This document shows positions 22,720-33,698 of a stretch of 59,634 nucleotides of DNA, piece after piece. Position numbers and translations under genes: made by a program. The number at the start of each line of letters is the position of its first letter. Positions within the stretch are counted from its first letter, which is position 1. Source of the stretch: JBPYFK01 sp051984675 (GTDB taxonomy: Bacteria; Actinomycetota; Actinomycetes; Mycobacteriales; Pseudonocardiaceae); the NCBI GenBank assembly GCA_051984675.1, contig JBPYFK010000117.1, forward strand, positions 1 through 59,634. Direction: 5' to 3'. The notes below the pieces were generated by a model. That model was not told the origin of the DNA and did no database searches. It saw nothing but the letters and a program-made list of their open reading frames with translations.

Positions 22720-23154
22720 TCAGCCCTGCTGCTGCTCGGCCAGCCAGCGCAGTGCGAGCGCGTACCCCTGAACCCCGAAGCCGATCATGATCCCGGTGGC
22801 GATGTCGGAGAGGTAGCTGTGGTGCCGGAACTCCTCGCGCTTGTGCACGTTGGAGATGTGCACCTCGATCACCGGCGCGGTGACCTGCGCGCACGCGTCG
22901 CGCACTGCCACGGAGTAGTGCGTCCACGCTCCCGCGTTCAGCACCACCGGTAGGCCCCGGTCGGCGCCCTCGTGCAGCCAGCCGACCATCTCGCCCTCGT
23001 AGTCGGTCTGCCGGACCTCGACCTCGATGCCCGCGTCCTTGGCGGTCCGCTCACACAGGTCCACGAGATCGGCGTAGGTCGTCGTGCCGTACACACCGGG
23101 TTCGCGCGTGCCCAGGCGACCGAGGTTCGGACCGTTGAGTACCAGGACCTTCAC
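22720..23154 (-). CDS. aroQ: 3-dehydroquinate dehydratase, type II
   Basis: AroQ dehydrates 3-dehydroquinate to 3-dehydroshikimate. The 144-residue protein starts MKVLVLNGPNLGRLGTREPG, carries the catalytic tyrosine in the flexible loop (Tyr22), QTDYEGEMVGWLH, and the catalytic His99 in EVHISNVH. ATG overlaps the aroB stop (ATGA). It is the last gene of aroC-aroK-aroB-aroQ. Confidence 0.96.
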   Translation of the reverse strand: MKVLVLNGPNLGRLGTREPGVYGTTTYADLVDLCERTAKDAGIEVEVRQTDYEGEMVGWLHEGADRGLPVVLNAGAWTHYSVAVRDACAQVTAPVIEVHISNVHKREEFRHHSYLSDIATGIMIGFGVQGYALALRWLAEQQQG

Positions 23155-24266
23155 AGCAGAACTTCCGTCCTTGTCTTCTTCGATTCACCGCCGGAGTTGA
23201 GCGCCGAGTAGGCCGCCGCCAGCAGAGACGGGTCGGGGCCTTCCAGGCGGCCGGGTTTGGCGAGCCCGTCGAGCACGACGAACCGGAGAATCCCGGACCG
23301 GGTCTTCTTGTCCACGCGCATCGCCTCCAGCAGCTGGCTGAGCGCGTCCGGGTCGTAGGAGGTGGGCAGGCCGAGCGCCTCCAGCACCCGGCGGTGCCGG
23401 TCGGCGGTCTCGTCATCCAGCCGGCCCGCGAGCCGGGCGAGTTCGGCGGCGAACACCATGCCGACGCTGACGGCGGCGCCGTGCCGCCAGCGGTAGCGTT
23501 CCCGCCGTTCCACGGCGTGAGCGAGGGTGTGGCCGTAGTTGAGGATCTCCCGCAGGCTCGACTCCCGCAGGTCAGAGGCGACGACGTCGGCCTTCACCTG
23601 GATCGCCCGGCGGACGAGTTCGCCGAGCACGTCCGCGGTCGGGTCCACCGCCGCCTGCGGGTCGGCTTCGATGAGGTCCAGGATCGTCGGGTCCGCGATG
23701 AAGCCGGCCTTGACGATCTCGGCCATGCCAGCGACCAGCTCGTTGCGGGGCAACGACTCCAGCGTCGCCAGGTCCACCAGGACCTGGGAGGGCTCGTAGA
23801 ACAGTCCGACGAGGTTCTTGCCCGCCTCGGTGTTGATTCCGGTCTTCCCGCCGACAGCGGCATCCACCATCGCCAGCAGGGTCGTCGGGACGTGCACCAC
23901 GCGCACCCCGCGCATCCAGGTGGCCGCGACGAAGCCGGCCAGGTCGGTGACCGCTCCCCCGCCCAGCGAGACGATCGCGCCCGCGCGATCCATCCCGATC
24001 TTGCCGAGGACCTCCCAGCAGAAACCCGCGACCGCGAGGCTCTTACCGTCCTCGGCGTCCGGGATCTCGACGCGGTGCGCGTCGATGCCCGCCGCGCCGA
24101 GCTCGTCGCGGACCGCCTCCGCGGTGGCGGTGATGCTCGGCTGGTGCACGATCGCCACCGTCGAGCGGTCCCGGACGGCGTCGGTCAGTTCGCCCAGCAG
24201 GCCACGGCCGACCACCACGTCATAGGGCTGCTCCGTGGCGACCCGAATCCGAACCGGTTCGGTCAT
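23151..24266 (-). CDS. aroB: 3-dehydroquinate synthase
   Basis: AroB cyclises DAHP to 3-dehydroquinate using NAD and a metal ion. The 371-residue protein has the NAD site SLGGGAVTDLAGFVAATWMR, the lysine-containing AAVGGKTGIN, and metal ligands in AGMAEIVKAG (Glu), NYGHTLAHAVE (His) and RHGAAVSVGM (His). ATG 24266 overlaps the aroK stop (ATGA). Full length. Confidence 0.97.
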   Translation of the reverse strand: MTEPVRIRVATEQPYDVVVGRGLLGELTDAVRDRSTVAIVHQPSITATAEAVRDELGAAGIDAHRVEIPDAEDGKSLAVAGFCWEVLGKIGMDRAGAIVSLGGGAVTDLAGFVAATWMRGVRVVHVPTTLLAMVDAAVGGKTGINTEAGKNLVGLFYEPSQVLVDLATLESLPRNELVAGMAEIVKAGFIADPTILDLIEADPQAAVDPTADVLGELVRRAIQVKADVVASDLRESSLREILNYGHTLAHAVERRERYRWRHGAAVSVGMVFAAELARLAGRLDDETADRHRRVLEALGLPTSYDPDALSQLLEAMRVDKKTRSGILRFVVLDGLAKPGRLEGPDPSLLAAAYSALNSGGESKKTRTEVLL

Positions 24267-24850
24267 CCCATCCCTCTTTCTTGCTGTGACAGCCCTTTCC
24301 CCTTGCCGAACGGCCCTTTCCCCTTGCCGAACGGTCCGGTGGCTTGCTCGGACAGTGCCGCGACCGCTTCGTCCACGAGTTCGCCCGGGGCGCGGTGATC
24401 CGTGGTCAGCTCCACGGTGGCGACCTCTTGGTACAGCGGCAGCCGCGCTTCCAGCAGCGCCTTGAACGTGGCTCGCGGGTTGACTCCGGCCAGCAGCGGC
24501 CGGGCCGTCGACAGGCCGGTCCGCCGCGCGCCTTCCGCCAGTCCCACGGACAGGAACAGAACCGTGTGCTCGGCCAACAGCTTGCGGGTTCGCTCGGACA
24601 GCACCGCCCCGCCACCGAGCGCCAGCACGCCGCCGTGCTCCTCCAGCGCGACGGCCACTGCTCGCTCTTCCAGCTCGCGGAAGGCGGGTTCCCCGTCCTC
24701 GGTGAAGATGTCCGCGATCTTCCTACCTGCCGTGCGCTCCACGTCCGCGTCGGTGTCCCGGAACGCCAGGTCAAGTCGCTCGGCCAGCAGACGACCGATC
24801 GTGGTCTTGCCGCTCCCGGGAGGACCGATCACCACGACATACGGGCTCAT
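24263..24850 (-). CDS. aroK: Shikimate kinase
   Basis: AroK phosphorylates shikimate with ATP. The 195-residue protein has the P-loop GPPGSGKT (9-16), the shikimate-binding DTDADVE, GEPAFRELE with its Arg, and ALGGGAVL, followed by the lid Arg in the STARPLL segment. The last 25 or so residues are an unusual tail with two copies of GPFGKGK, encoded by a 21-bp perfect tandem repeat, beyond the normal kinase end. ATG overlaps the aroC stop. Confidence 0.96.
   Translation of the reverse strand: MSPYVVVIGPPGSGKTTIGRLLAERLDLAFRDTDADVERTAGRKIADIFTEDGEPAFRELEERAVAVALEEHGGVLALGGGAVLSERTRKLLAEHTVLFLSVGLAEGARRTGLSTARPLLAGVNPRATFKALLEARLPLYQEVATVELTTDHRAPGELVDEAVAALSEQATGPFGKGKGPFGKGKGLSQQERGMG
24293..24334. 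repeat. 21-bp perfect tandem repeat at the aroK 3' end
   Basis: Two identical 21-bp units (24293-24313, 24314-24334) beginning CCCTTTCCCCTTGCCG. In frame; encodes the repeated GPFGKGK tail of shikimate kinase. Confidence 0.9.
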
Positions 24851-26070
24851 CCGCGCTCGCGCCCCTTCCCGTGCGCATCGCTTCCGAGCCGGTCGGCGAG
24901 CGCCGCGAGGTAGCCCTCGACGTTGCGCCGGGTCTCCGCCAGCGAGTCGCCGCCGAACTTCTCCAGTACCGCTTCGGCCAGCACCAAGGCGACCATCGTC
25001 TCCGCGACCACCGCCGCCCTCGGCACCGCCGTGATGTCCGACCGCTGGTGCATCGCCGTCGCCGGCTCGCCCGTCGAAACGTCCACAGTGGATAGTGCAC
25101 GTGGCAGGCTGGAGATGGGCTTCTTCGCCGCCCGGATCACCAGCGGCTCACCGTTGGTGATGCCGCCCTCCAAGCCACCGGCTCGGTTGCTGCCCCGGTG
25201 CACGCCGTAGGCGTCACCCCCGGGGTAGATCTCGTCGTGCGCCTTGCTGCCCCGGCGGGCGGCGTTGGCGAAGCCCTCGCCGATCTCGACACCCTTGATC
25301 GCCTGGATGCTCATCAGCGCCGCCGCCAGCCTGGCGTCGAGCTTGCGGTCCCAATGCACATGCGACCCGAGGCCAGGCGGTAACCCGTAGGCGATCACCT
25401 CAACCACCCCGCCGAGGGTGTCGCCGTCGGCCTTCGCCGCCTCCACCTCGGCCATCATCCGCTCGGTCACGTCGTCACCGAACGCGCGCACCGGGTTCTC
25501 GTCGATCGCCCGCAGGTCTTCTGGGTTCGGCAGCGGCCCGTCCGTCACGCTGACCCCGCCGAGTGCGATCACGTGGCTGACCAGCTCCACTCCCAGCACC
25601 TGCCGCAGGAACTGCCGGGCAACCGTGCCCACCGCGACCCGGGCCGCGGTCTCCCGCGCGCTGGCGCGCTCCAGCACCGGGCGCGCTTCGTCGAAGCCGT
25701 ACTTCTGCATGCCGGCGAGGTCGGCGTGCCCGGGCCTGGGGCGGGTCAGCGGCTCCGCGCGGGCCAGCGATGCCAGGACCTCGGCGTCCACCGGGTCGGC
25801 GGACATGACCTCTTCCCACTTCGGCCACTCGGTGTTGCCGATGCGTACCGCGATCGGGCCACCCTGCGTGCGGCCGTGCCGGATACCCCCAATGATCTCC
25901 AGCTCGTCGGCCTCGAAGTTCATCCGGGGGCTGCGCCCGAACCCCAGCTTGCGCCGTTCCAACTCGGCAGCGATCTCCGCCCGGGTCACCTCGACGCCGG
26001 CCACCATGCCCTCCAGCACCGCGACCAGCGCTGGACCGTGCGATTCCCCAGCGGTCATCCAACGCAACAC
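24847..26070 (-). CDS. aroC: Chorismate synthase
   Basis: AroC converts EPSP to chorismate using reduced FMN. The 407-residue protein starts MLRWMTAGESHGPALVAVLE with the catalytic His in GESHG, has RPGHADLAGMQKYGF (second signature with a His) and the C-terminal RSDITAVPRAAVVAE. GTG 26070 follows GGAGG by nine bases and overlaps the prepilin-peptidase gene by 16 bp. First aro gene of its cluster; full length. Confidence 0.97.
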   Translation of the reverse strand: MLRWMTAGESHGPALVAVLEGMVAGVEVTRAEIAAELERRKLGFGRSPRMNFEADELEIIGGIRHGRTQGGPIAVRIGNTEWPKWEEVMSADPVDAEVLASLARAEPLTRPRPGHADLAGMQKYGFDEARPVLERASARETAARVAVGTVARQFLRQVLGVELVSHVIALGGVSVTDGPLPNPEDLRAIDENPVRAFGDDVTERMMAEVEAAKADGDTLGGVVEVIAYGLPPGLGSHVHWDRKLDARLAAALMSIQAIKGVEIGEGFANAARRGSKAHDEIYPGGDAYGVHRGSNRAGGLEGGITNGEPLVIRAAKKPISSLPRALSTVDVSTGEPATAMHQRSDITAVPRAAVVAETMVALVLAEAVLEKFGGDSLAETRRNVEGYLAALADRLGSDAHGKGRERG

Positions 26071-26771
26071 ATCTGAGATCCTCCCACGAGCCCGAGCCCT
26101 GCGGGTTTGCCGGGTGGTCCAGGCACCAGGAGCGCGGTGATCAACCACGCGGGCAGCAGCATCGCCGGGCCGTGCGGCACGGTTGCTCTCCACCCCGGCG
26201 GGACCACCGCTGACAGCAGTGTCGCCACCGTGGCCAGGCCGGTCCATACCAGAAGGGCCGACGACGAGACGCTCGCGACAGCGGCGCCGACGGCACCGGC
26301 CAGTTTCACGTCACCGGCTCCCATCGCCGAAGGGGCGACCCAGTGCACCAGCGCGTAGCAGGTTGCCACGCCCACCGCACCCAGCACCGCTCGTCCGACC
26401 AGGTCAGGTACGTGCCGCCCGGAGACCAGCAGGGACGTGGCCAGTGTCAGGTGCGCTGGCATCACCAACGCGTTCGGAAGTCTGCGGGCCCGCAGGTCGC
26501 ACACGCCAAGGAGCACGGCGAACCAGCCAAACGACAACGGGACCGGTAGCCACCACCCGGGGAGCCCGCCGCAGGCCAGGCGCATCGCCACCAGCGCCCA
26601 CATCGCCGCGATCGGCACCTCGCAGCATGAACGCCGGACGCGCACGCCACGGCGCAGGCGTCCCAACAGCCACTGTCCGAGCCATCCGGCGGCGAACCCG
26701 GCCCCGGCACCGCCGAGACCCGCTCCCGCAAGCCGAAAGAACGCGAAATCCGACGAGATCGACCTCAACAT
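26055..26771 (-). CDS. Prepilin peptidase (A24 family)
   Basis: A membrane aspartic protease of the TadV/PilD C-terminal type. The roughly 238-residue protein is mostly hydrophobic helices; the two catalytic aspartates are visible in LLGVCDLRARRLPNALV and the GxGD motif SAMGAGDVKLAG. The short N-terminal methyltransferase domain of PilD is absent, as usual in actinobacteria. It would process leader peptides of Flp/Tad or type IV-like pilins, but no pilin gene is in the window. Start uncertain: ATG 26771 chosen; ATG 26810 is possible. A peptidase gene here is a conserved actinobacterial feature. Confidence 0.85.
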   Translation of the reverse strand: MLRSISSDFAFFRLAGAGLGGAGAGFAAGWLGQWLLGRLRRGVRVRRSCCEVPIAAMWALVAMRLACGGLPGWWLPVPLSFGWFAVLLGVCDLRARRLPNALVMPAHLTLATSLLVSGRHVPDLVGRAVLGAVGVATCYALVHWVAPSAMGAGDVKLAGAVGAAVASVSSSALLVWTGLATVATLLSAVVPPGWRATVPHGPAMLLPAWLITALLVPGPPGKPAGLGLVGGSQMCCVG

Positions 26772-27015
26772 GGTGAAAGCGTGACGCCGAAGAACCGCCG
26801 TGTCGGTCATTCCTTGCGTGAAGGTCGGCGTGTCAGGCGCGATCACTCGTCCGTTAGACGTCGACCAGTGCACCCATTTGGACTAGTCAACTTGACACCC
26901 ATTCGCGTGACAAAGCATGGTTTCGGCTGGTCACGTTCGAACATGGTGCGCAGCCCTTCGCCCATGCCACGCCCCGAACGGGTCGCCACCTGCCCTGAAC
27001 CCCGAACGGAGAGTC

Positions 27016-27303
27016 ATGCCCGAACGTCGGGTCACCGTAGCCAGCAAAGTCGGCCTGCACGCGCGCCCCGCCGCCCTGCTGGCCAAGGCCGCCGCCGCCC
27101 AGACGATCCAGGTCACGATCAGCAAAGACGGCTGCCAGCCCGTGGAGGCCAGCAGCATCCTCGGACTGATGACGCTCGGCGCCCGCTACGGCGACGAGGT
27201 CGTGCTCACCGCTGAAGGAGACGGTGCCGACTCGGCACTCGACGAACTCGCCCAGCTGGTCGGTACGGAACTCGACGACCCCGAACCCGACGGTGCTGCG
27301 TAA
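27016..27303 (+). CDS. ptsH: HPr phosphocarrier protein
   Basis: HPr passes phosphate from enzyme I to sugar-specific EII proteins of the PTS. The 95-residue protein starts MPERRVTVASKVGLHARPAA with the phosphorylated His15, then the SSILGLMTLG segment corresponding to the Ser46 region. GGAG lies just before ATG 27016. It is slightly longer than E. coli HPr because of an acidic tail. No other PTS gene is adjacent. A TTGACA hexamer at 26892-26897 may be part of its promoter. Confidence 0.95.
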   Translation: MPERRVTVASKVGLHARPAALLAKAAAAQTIQVTISKDGCQPVEASSILGLMTLGARYGDEVVLTAEGDGADSALDELAQLVGTELDDPEPDGAA

Positions 27304-27339
27304 GACGGTGCTTAAGGCGGAAGACCGAGACGGGGGCCG

Positions 27340-28233
27340 TCACAGGGGCAGTGGCACCTTGCCGCCGGTGGCTTCGCGCAGCGCGTCCCGCATCCGTTCC
27401 CTCGGGGCGGAGCATCCCGTGAACTGCTCCACCTGCCCAAATGCCTGGTGGAGCAGCATGTCCAAGCCCGTCGCCAGCCTCCCACCGGCCGCCCGGACCG
27501 CAGTAGCCAGCGGCGTGGGCCACGGGTGGTAGACGACATCGAGCACACAGGCCGAGCACGCGAGGGCATCCGCGTGCGCGTCGACCGCGCCCGCCGGCAG
27601 CGTGGACACGACGACATCGGCGTCCGCTGCCGCCTTCGCCAGGTTGATCGAGTCGATCCGCTCGGTGTGCACCCACAGACCAAGGCGCTGCGCGGCCTCC
27701 AGCGCCTCGCTGGCACGTGCCGGCTCGCGGACGGCCAGCGTCACCGCTGTCAACCCGAGTTCGGCCAAGCCGGCCAAGGCCGCCGCGGCGGTACCACCCG
27801 CGCCCAGAACCAGACCGCTGCGGGCCGTGGTGATGCCCCCGGCGGCCCGCAGCGCCCCGGTCACGCCGTCCACATCGGTGCAGTCCGCGTTCCAACCGCC
27901 GTCGGGACGCCGCACCAGCGTGTTCGCCGCGCCCACAGCGCTGGCGCGGGCGGTGCTTTCGACCGCGAGGCCCAGCGCGGCACGCTTCCCGGGCATGGTC
28001 ACCGACAACCCCACCCACTCCGGCCCGAGCTGCCCGGCCAGCGCCACGAGACCGTCGCCATCGCGCTCGATGCGCTCGTAGGTCCAGTCGTCCAGACCCA
28101 GCGCGGAGTAGGCGGCGCCGTGCAGCACCGGTGACAGCGAATGCTCGACCGGAGAGCCGACGACCCCGGCCCTGCGCGGCCCCGGCAGGTCAGGAGGCCC
28201 CGAAAGCTCAGTACGCACCACGGGCCTGCGCAT
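27340..28233 (-). CDS. aroE: Shikimate dehydrogenase
   Basis: AroE reduces 3-dehydroshikimate to shikimate with NADPH. The 297-residue protein has the substrate motif VEHSLSPVLHGAAY, catalytic Lys83 in SVTMPGKRA and Asp120 in NADCTDVDG, and the nucleotide loop GAGGTA (144-149). ATG 28233 lies inside the end of mltG (26-bp overlap); GTG at 28221 or 28218 would give a shorter overlap. Convergent with ptsH. Confidence 0.95.
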   Translation of the reverse strand: MRRPVVRTELSGPPDLPGPRRAGVVGSPVEHSLSPVLHGAAYSALGLDDWTYERIERDGDGLVALAGQLGPEWVGLSVTMPGKRAALGLAVESTARASAVGAANTLVRRPDGGWNADCTDVDGVTGALRAAGGITTARSGLVLGAGGTAAAALAGLAELGLTAVTLAVREPARASEALEAAQRLGLWVHTERIDSINLAKAAADADVVVSTLPAGAVDAHADALACSACVLDVVYHPWPTPLATAVRAAGGRLATGLDMLLHQAFGQVEQFTGCSAPRERMRDALREATGGKVPLPL

Positions 28234-29449
28234 CCCTGATCGCCTGCTCGTGCTGCGCCTGGTTCTGGCTGAAGCAGGACGTGCCGTCCGGGTAGCACTT
28301 CACGAAGTACAACCAGTCGCCGGGCGCGGGCTTGGCCGCGCCCAGGATGGCCTCCTTGCTCATCGCCGAGATCGGGGTGGGCGGCAGGCCGACGTTGATG
28401 TAGGTGTTGTACGGGCCCGGCCGCGCCCGGTCCGCGTCGTTGGTCAGCAGCGTCGGCTTGTCCAGCGGGTAGTTGATCGTCGAGTCGAACTGCAGCGGCA
28501 TCCGCTTCGACAGCCGGGTCTCGATCACCCGGGACACCTTGCCGAGATCCTTCTCCACGGCCTCGCTCTGCGACAGCGATCCGATGATCAACACCTCGTA
28601 CGGGCCGTACCCGGTGCCCTCGGCGATCTGCGGCAATCCCGCTGCCTGGAACTGCGCCGCCGAGGCCGTCAGCACCGAGCGCAGCAGCTGGTCCGGCGGC
28701 TCGCCCGGTCGCACGTCGTAGACGCCGGGCGCGATCAAACCTTCCAGCCGCCTGCTCGGCTCGGCCTTCGACGCCGGCCCCACAGCCCAGCTGGGCACGC
28801 CCAGCGAACCGAGATCAGCCGTGGCGGCGATCTGGCGCAGTTGGTCGGTGGTCAGGCACTGCTGGTGCCCGTCGAGGTTCGTGCAGCTCGCCGCAGCCAT
28901 CTGGCTGAAGATGCCGGGAACCTTGTGCCCGTCCGGGCCGGTCTGGTCCTCCAGCCGGGTGCCCGCGCGGACCTCCAGCCGGCCCACCTTGGCATCCGGT
29001 GAGGTGATCCGCTTCACGGCGGACTCACCGGACATCCGGTGCCGCATCAGGTAGAAGCCGGGCTGCAGGTCGTTGACGTTGGCGCCGGGGTTGCTCTGGG
29101 CGGACTTGGTGAACGCTTTGGTGCTGGCCACCACGTCCTGGTGCACCAGGGTCTGGCCGATCTCGCTGGTCGAGTCCCCAGCCTTGATCTCGACGACCAC
29201 TGCTCCGGTCCCGCCGCCGGGGTAGTCGTCGTACCAGCCGATCTGGAGCAACTGCATGCCGCCGTAGGCCACGCCCGCGGCGACCAGCAGCAACACGAAC
29301 ACGCCGCCCAGCGCGGTCAGGGTACGGCTGCGCCGCCTGCGCTGCTGGCGCTCCCGGCTTTCCCGAGCCGCCCGCCGGCCGCGGCGACCACGCTGGTACG
29401 GCAGCGGCTCGTCGGCGTCGTCGGAGAACAGGCCGAGATCGTCGTTCAC
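28208..29449 (-). CDS. mltG: MltG-like endolytic murein transglycosylase (YceG)
   Basis: MltG is a membrane-anchored enzyme cutting nascent glycan strands. The 413-residue protein has a cytoplasmic N-terminus rich in Arg (19-43), one membrane helix (about 44-66), a LysM-like region (VVVEIKAGDSTSEIGQTLVH) and the YceG catalytic domain ending LYFVKCYPDG. The catalytic signature ASxxExE of E. coli reads GSLSQSE at 290-296, keeping only the last Glu (Glu296). GTG 29449 overlaps the ruvX stop (GTGA). Conserved alaS-ruvX-mltG-aroE order. Confidence 0.93.
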   Translation of the reverse strand: MNDDLGLFSDDADEPLPYQRGRRGRRAARESRERQQRRRRSRTLTALGGVFVLLLVAAGVAYGGMQLLQIGWYDDYPGGGTGAVVVEIKAGDSTSEIGQTLVHQDVVASTKAFTKSAQSNPGANVNDLQPGFYLMRHRMSGESAVKRITSPDAKVGRLEVRAGTRLEDQTGPDGHKVPGIFSQMAAASCTNLDGHQQCLTTDQLRQIAATADLGSLGVPSWAVGPASKAEPSRRLEGLIAPGVYDVRPGEPPDQLLRSVLTASAAQFQAAGLPQIAEGTGYGPYEVLIIGSLSQSEAVEKDLGKVSRVIETRLSKRMPLQFDSTINYPLDKPTLLTNDADRARPGPYNTYINVGLPPTPISAMSKEAILGAAKPAPGDWLYFVKCYPDGTSCFSQNQAQHEQAIRDAQARGAY

Positions 29450-29930
29450 GAAGGTTCCTCTCGTGCGGTCCGGGCGGCCCGCGCGTCCAGCCAGCCTTGC
29501 AGGATCTCCACCGCTGCCGCCTGGTCCACGACCTGGCGCTGCCGCTTGCCGCGCACGCCCCGCTCAGTGAGCACCCGGCTCGCGGTCACGGTGGTGAGTC
29601 GCTCGTCGCTGAACCGCACCGGGACGGGCGCGATCCGAGCGGCGAGTTCCTCGCCGTAGGCGGCGGCCGCCTCGGCCGCACTGCCCTGGCGACCCGCCAG
29701 CGTGGTGGGCAGGCCAACCACGACCTCGACGACCTCGTGCTCGCCGACGAGCGCGGCGAGCTCGTCGAGATCGCCACCGCCACGCCTCAGGGTAACCAGT
29801 GGCGTCGCTAGAAAGGGTGACGGATCGCTCAGTGCCACCCCGACTCGGACCGCGCCGACGTCCACGCCGAGCCGGCGCCCCGGCCCAGGGTCATGGGCCC
29901 CGCCAGGGCGGTCCGGCCGGACCTCGGGGT

Positions 29931-29934
<4 letters not shown>
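29446..29934 (-). CDS. ruvX: YqgF/RuvX RNase H-fold nuclease
   Basis: A putative Holliday-junction resolvase-like or pre-16S rRNA nuclease. The 162-residue protein has GRRLGVDVGAVRVGVALSDP (first acidic residue of the RNase H fold), VVVGLPTTLAGRQG, FSDERLTTVTA with the second acidic residue, and VVDQAAAVEILQGWLD with the third. GTG 29934 overlaps the alaS stop (GTGA). Full length. Confidence 0.95.
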
Positions 29935-32615
<2,681 letters not shown>

Positions 32616-32698
32616 GGTGGTGTCCTTCAACGGATACGGGCGGGCCGGGTACGGCTGCGGCGGCGGCGGAAGGCCGAGCGCCGGAAGTCAGGCGAGCT

Positions 32699-33010
32699 TC
32701 AGCGTCCCGCCCGGCGCGCTCGCGCACGACGATCGGTCTCCCCAGCACGGTCACCGCGGGTGCTCCGGCTCGCTCCAGTGTCCACGCCGGTGCGCTCGGC
32801 AACAACGTCGGCGAGTTCCTGCTCACGCTCTTCCATGCCGGCGCGAACCTCAGCGCCAAAGGTACCGACCGCGCCGGCGAGCTCGCGCACCGCGTCACCG
32901 AGGTTCTCCGCGAGCCCGGCGGGTGTCGCTTTCCGGGCCGTCTGGTTGACCTTGCGGGTCAGCGCGACACCGGTGGCCACGCCCGCACCGAACCAGAACA
33001 GGCGCCTCAC
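32699..33010 (-). CDS. Small membrane-associated protein (DUF6167-like)
   Basis: A 103-residue protein starting MRRLFWFGAGVATGVALTRK, a short hydrophobic anchor followed by an amphipathic helix (ENLGDAVRELAGAVGTFGAEVRA region) and a very basic, disordered tail rich in Arg. GTG 33010 overlaps the DUF948 stop (GTGA). A gene of this type lies between DUF948 and alaS in many actinomycetes. Function unknown. Confidence 0.85.
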   Translation of the reverse strand: MRRLFWFGAGVATGVALTRKVNQTARKATPAGLAENLGDAVRELAGAVGTFGAEVRAGMEEREQELADVVAERTGVDTGASRSTRGDRAGETDRRARARRAGR

Positions 33011-33414
33011 TTGCGGCCTCCCTTGAGCGCGCGGCGGGAGTGCCGACCCGCGGGCTCCTCCTTGCGCTTCCGGCGGGCGCGCAGCGCCTTGCTCACGCCG
33101 TAGGAGAAGGCCGCGCTCTTCACCAGCGGACCGCCGAGGGTGGCGGTGAACAGCGAGGACAGCGCGGAAACGTTGCCGCTGATCGAGCGCGCGTTGGCGG
33201 TGATGCCGTCGACCCGCTCCAACTGGGTGTTGACGTGGTCGATCGTCGTGTTGGCGCCGGTGAACAACGGCTCGGAACTCTCGTGCGCCTTGCGGATCGC
33301 GATGGTCGCCTCGTCCAGCGTGCGGCTGAGCTTGACCAGCGGGATCGCCAGCAGCACGACCAGCAGCACGAACGCGCCTGCTGCGATCAGCGCGGCGATC
33401 TGCGTGGGCGTCAC
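33007..33414 (-). CDS. DUF948 membrane protein
   Basis: A 135-residue protein with an N-terminal membrane helix (about 6-27, ALIAAGAFVLLVVLLAIPLV), then a helical coiled-coil-like section (SRTLDEATIAIRKAHESSEP and NTTIDHVNTQLERVDGITAN) and a basic tail. This matches DUF948, which is widespread in Gram-positive bacteria and of unknown role. GTG 33414 follows GGGAGG. Co-transcribed with the next small gene and probably alaS. Confidence 0.88.
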   Translation of the reverse strand: MTPTQIAALIAAGAFVLLVVLLAIPLVKLSRTLDEATIAIRKAHESSEPLFTGANTTIDHVNTQLERVDGITANARSISGNVSALSSLFTATLGGPLVKSAAFSYGVSKALRARRKRKEEPAGRHSRRALKGGRK

Positions 33415-33474
33415 GTGCCCTCCCGGATGTCACAGGTCGGTCGGTGGGGTCGGTTTGCGGCTCAACACCGATGT

Positions 33475-33490
33475 GCTGATCGTGATCAGC
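33475..33490. promoter_or_regulatory. Palindrome GCTGATC-GT-GATCAGC
   Basis: Perfect 7-bp arms with a 2-bp spacer in the 284-bp divergent region between DUF948 and the GNAT gene. A second perfect palindrome, GTTCCCGGGAAC, lies at 33608-33619, 80 bp before the GNAT start. Either may be an operator; no regulator is adjacent. Confidence 0.4.
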
Positions 33491-33698
33491 CTACCGTGCA
33501 CCGTTCGCGGCAGGGTGTCCGCCCGGTCGGAGCACCATCGGTCACCCGCCTGCGGTTTGCCGGTGTGGCGTTGGCCTCTGCGGCGGCCAGAGACGGCCGA
33601 GATCCTAGTTCCCGGGAACGTGTTCGTGGTATCCATGTTTGTCCCCGCCACAGGGCCTGTTGGTGCTCTCCAGACCGTCCGACGAGTTGGAGTCGCGT

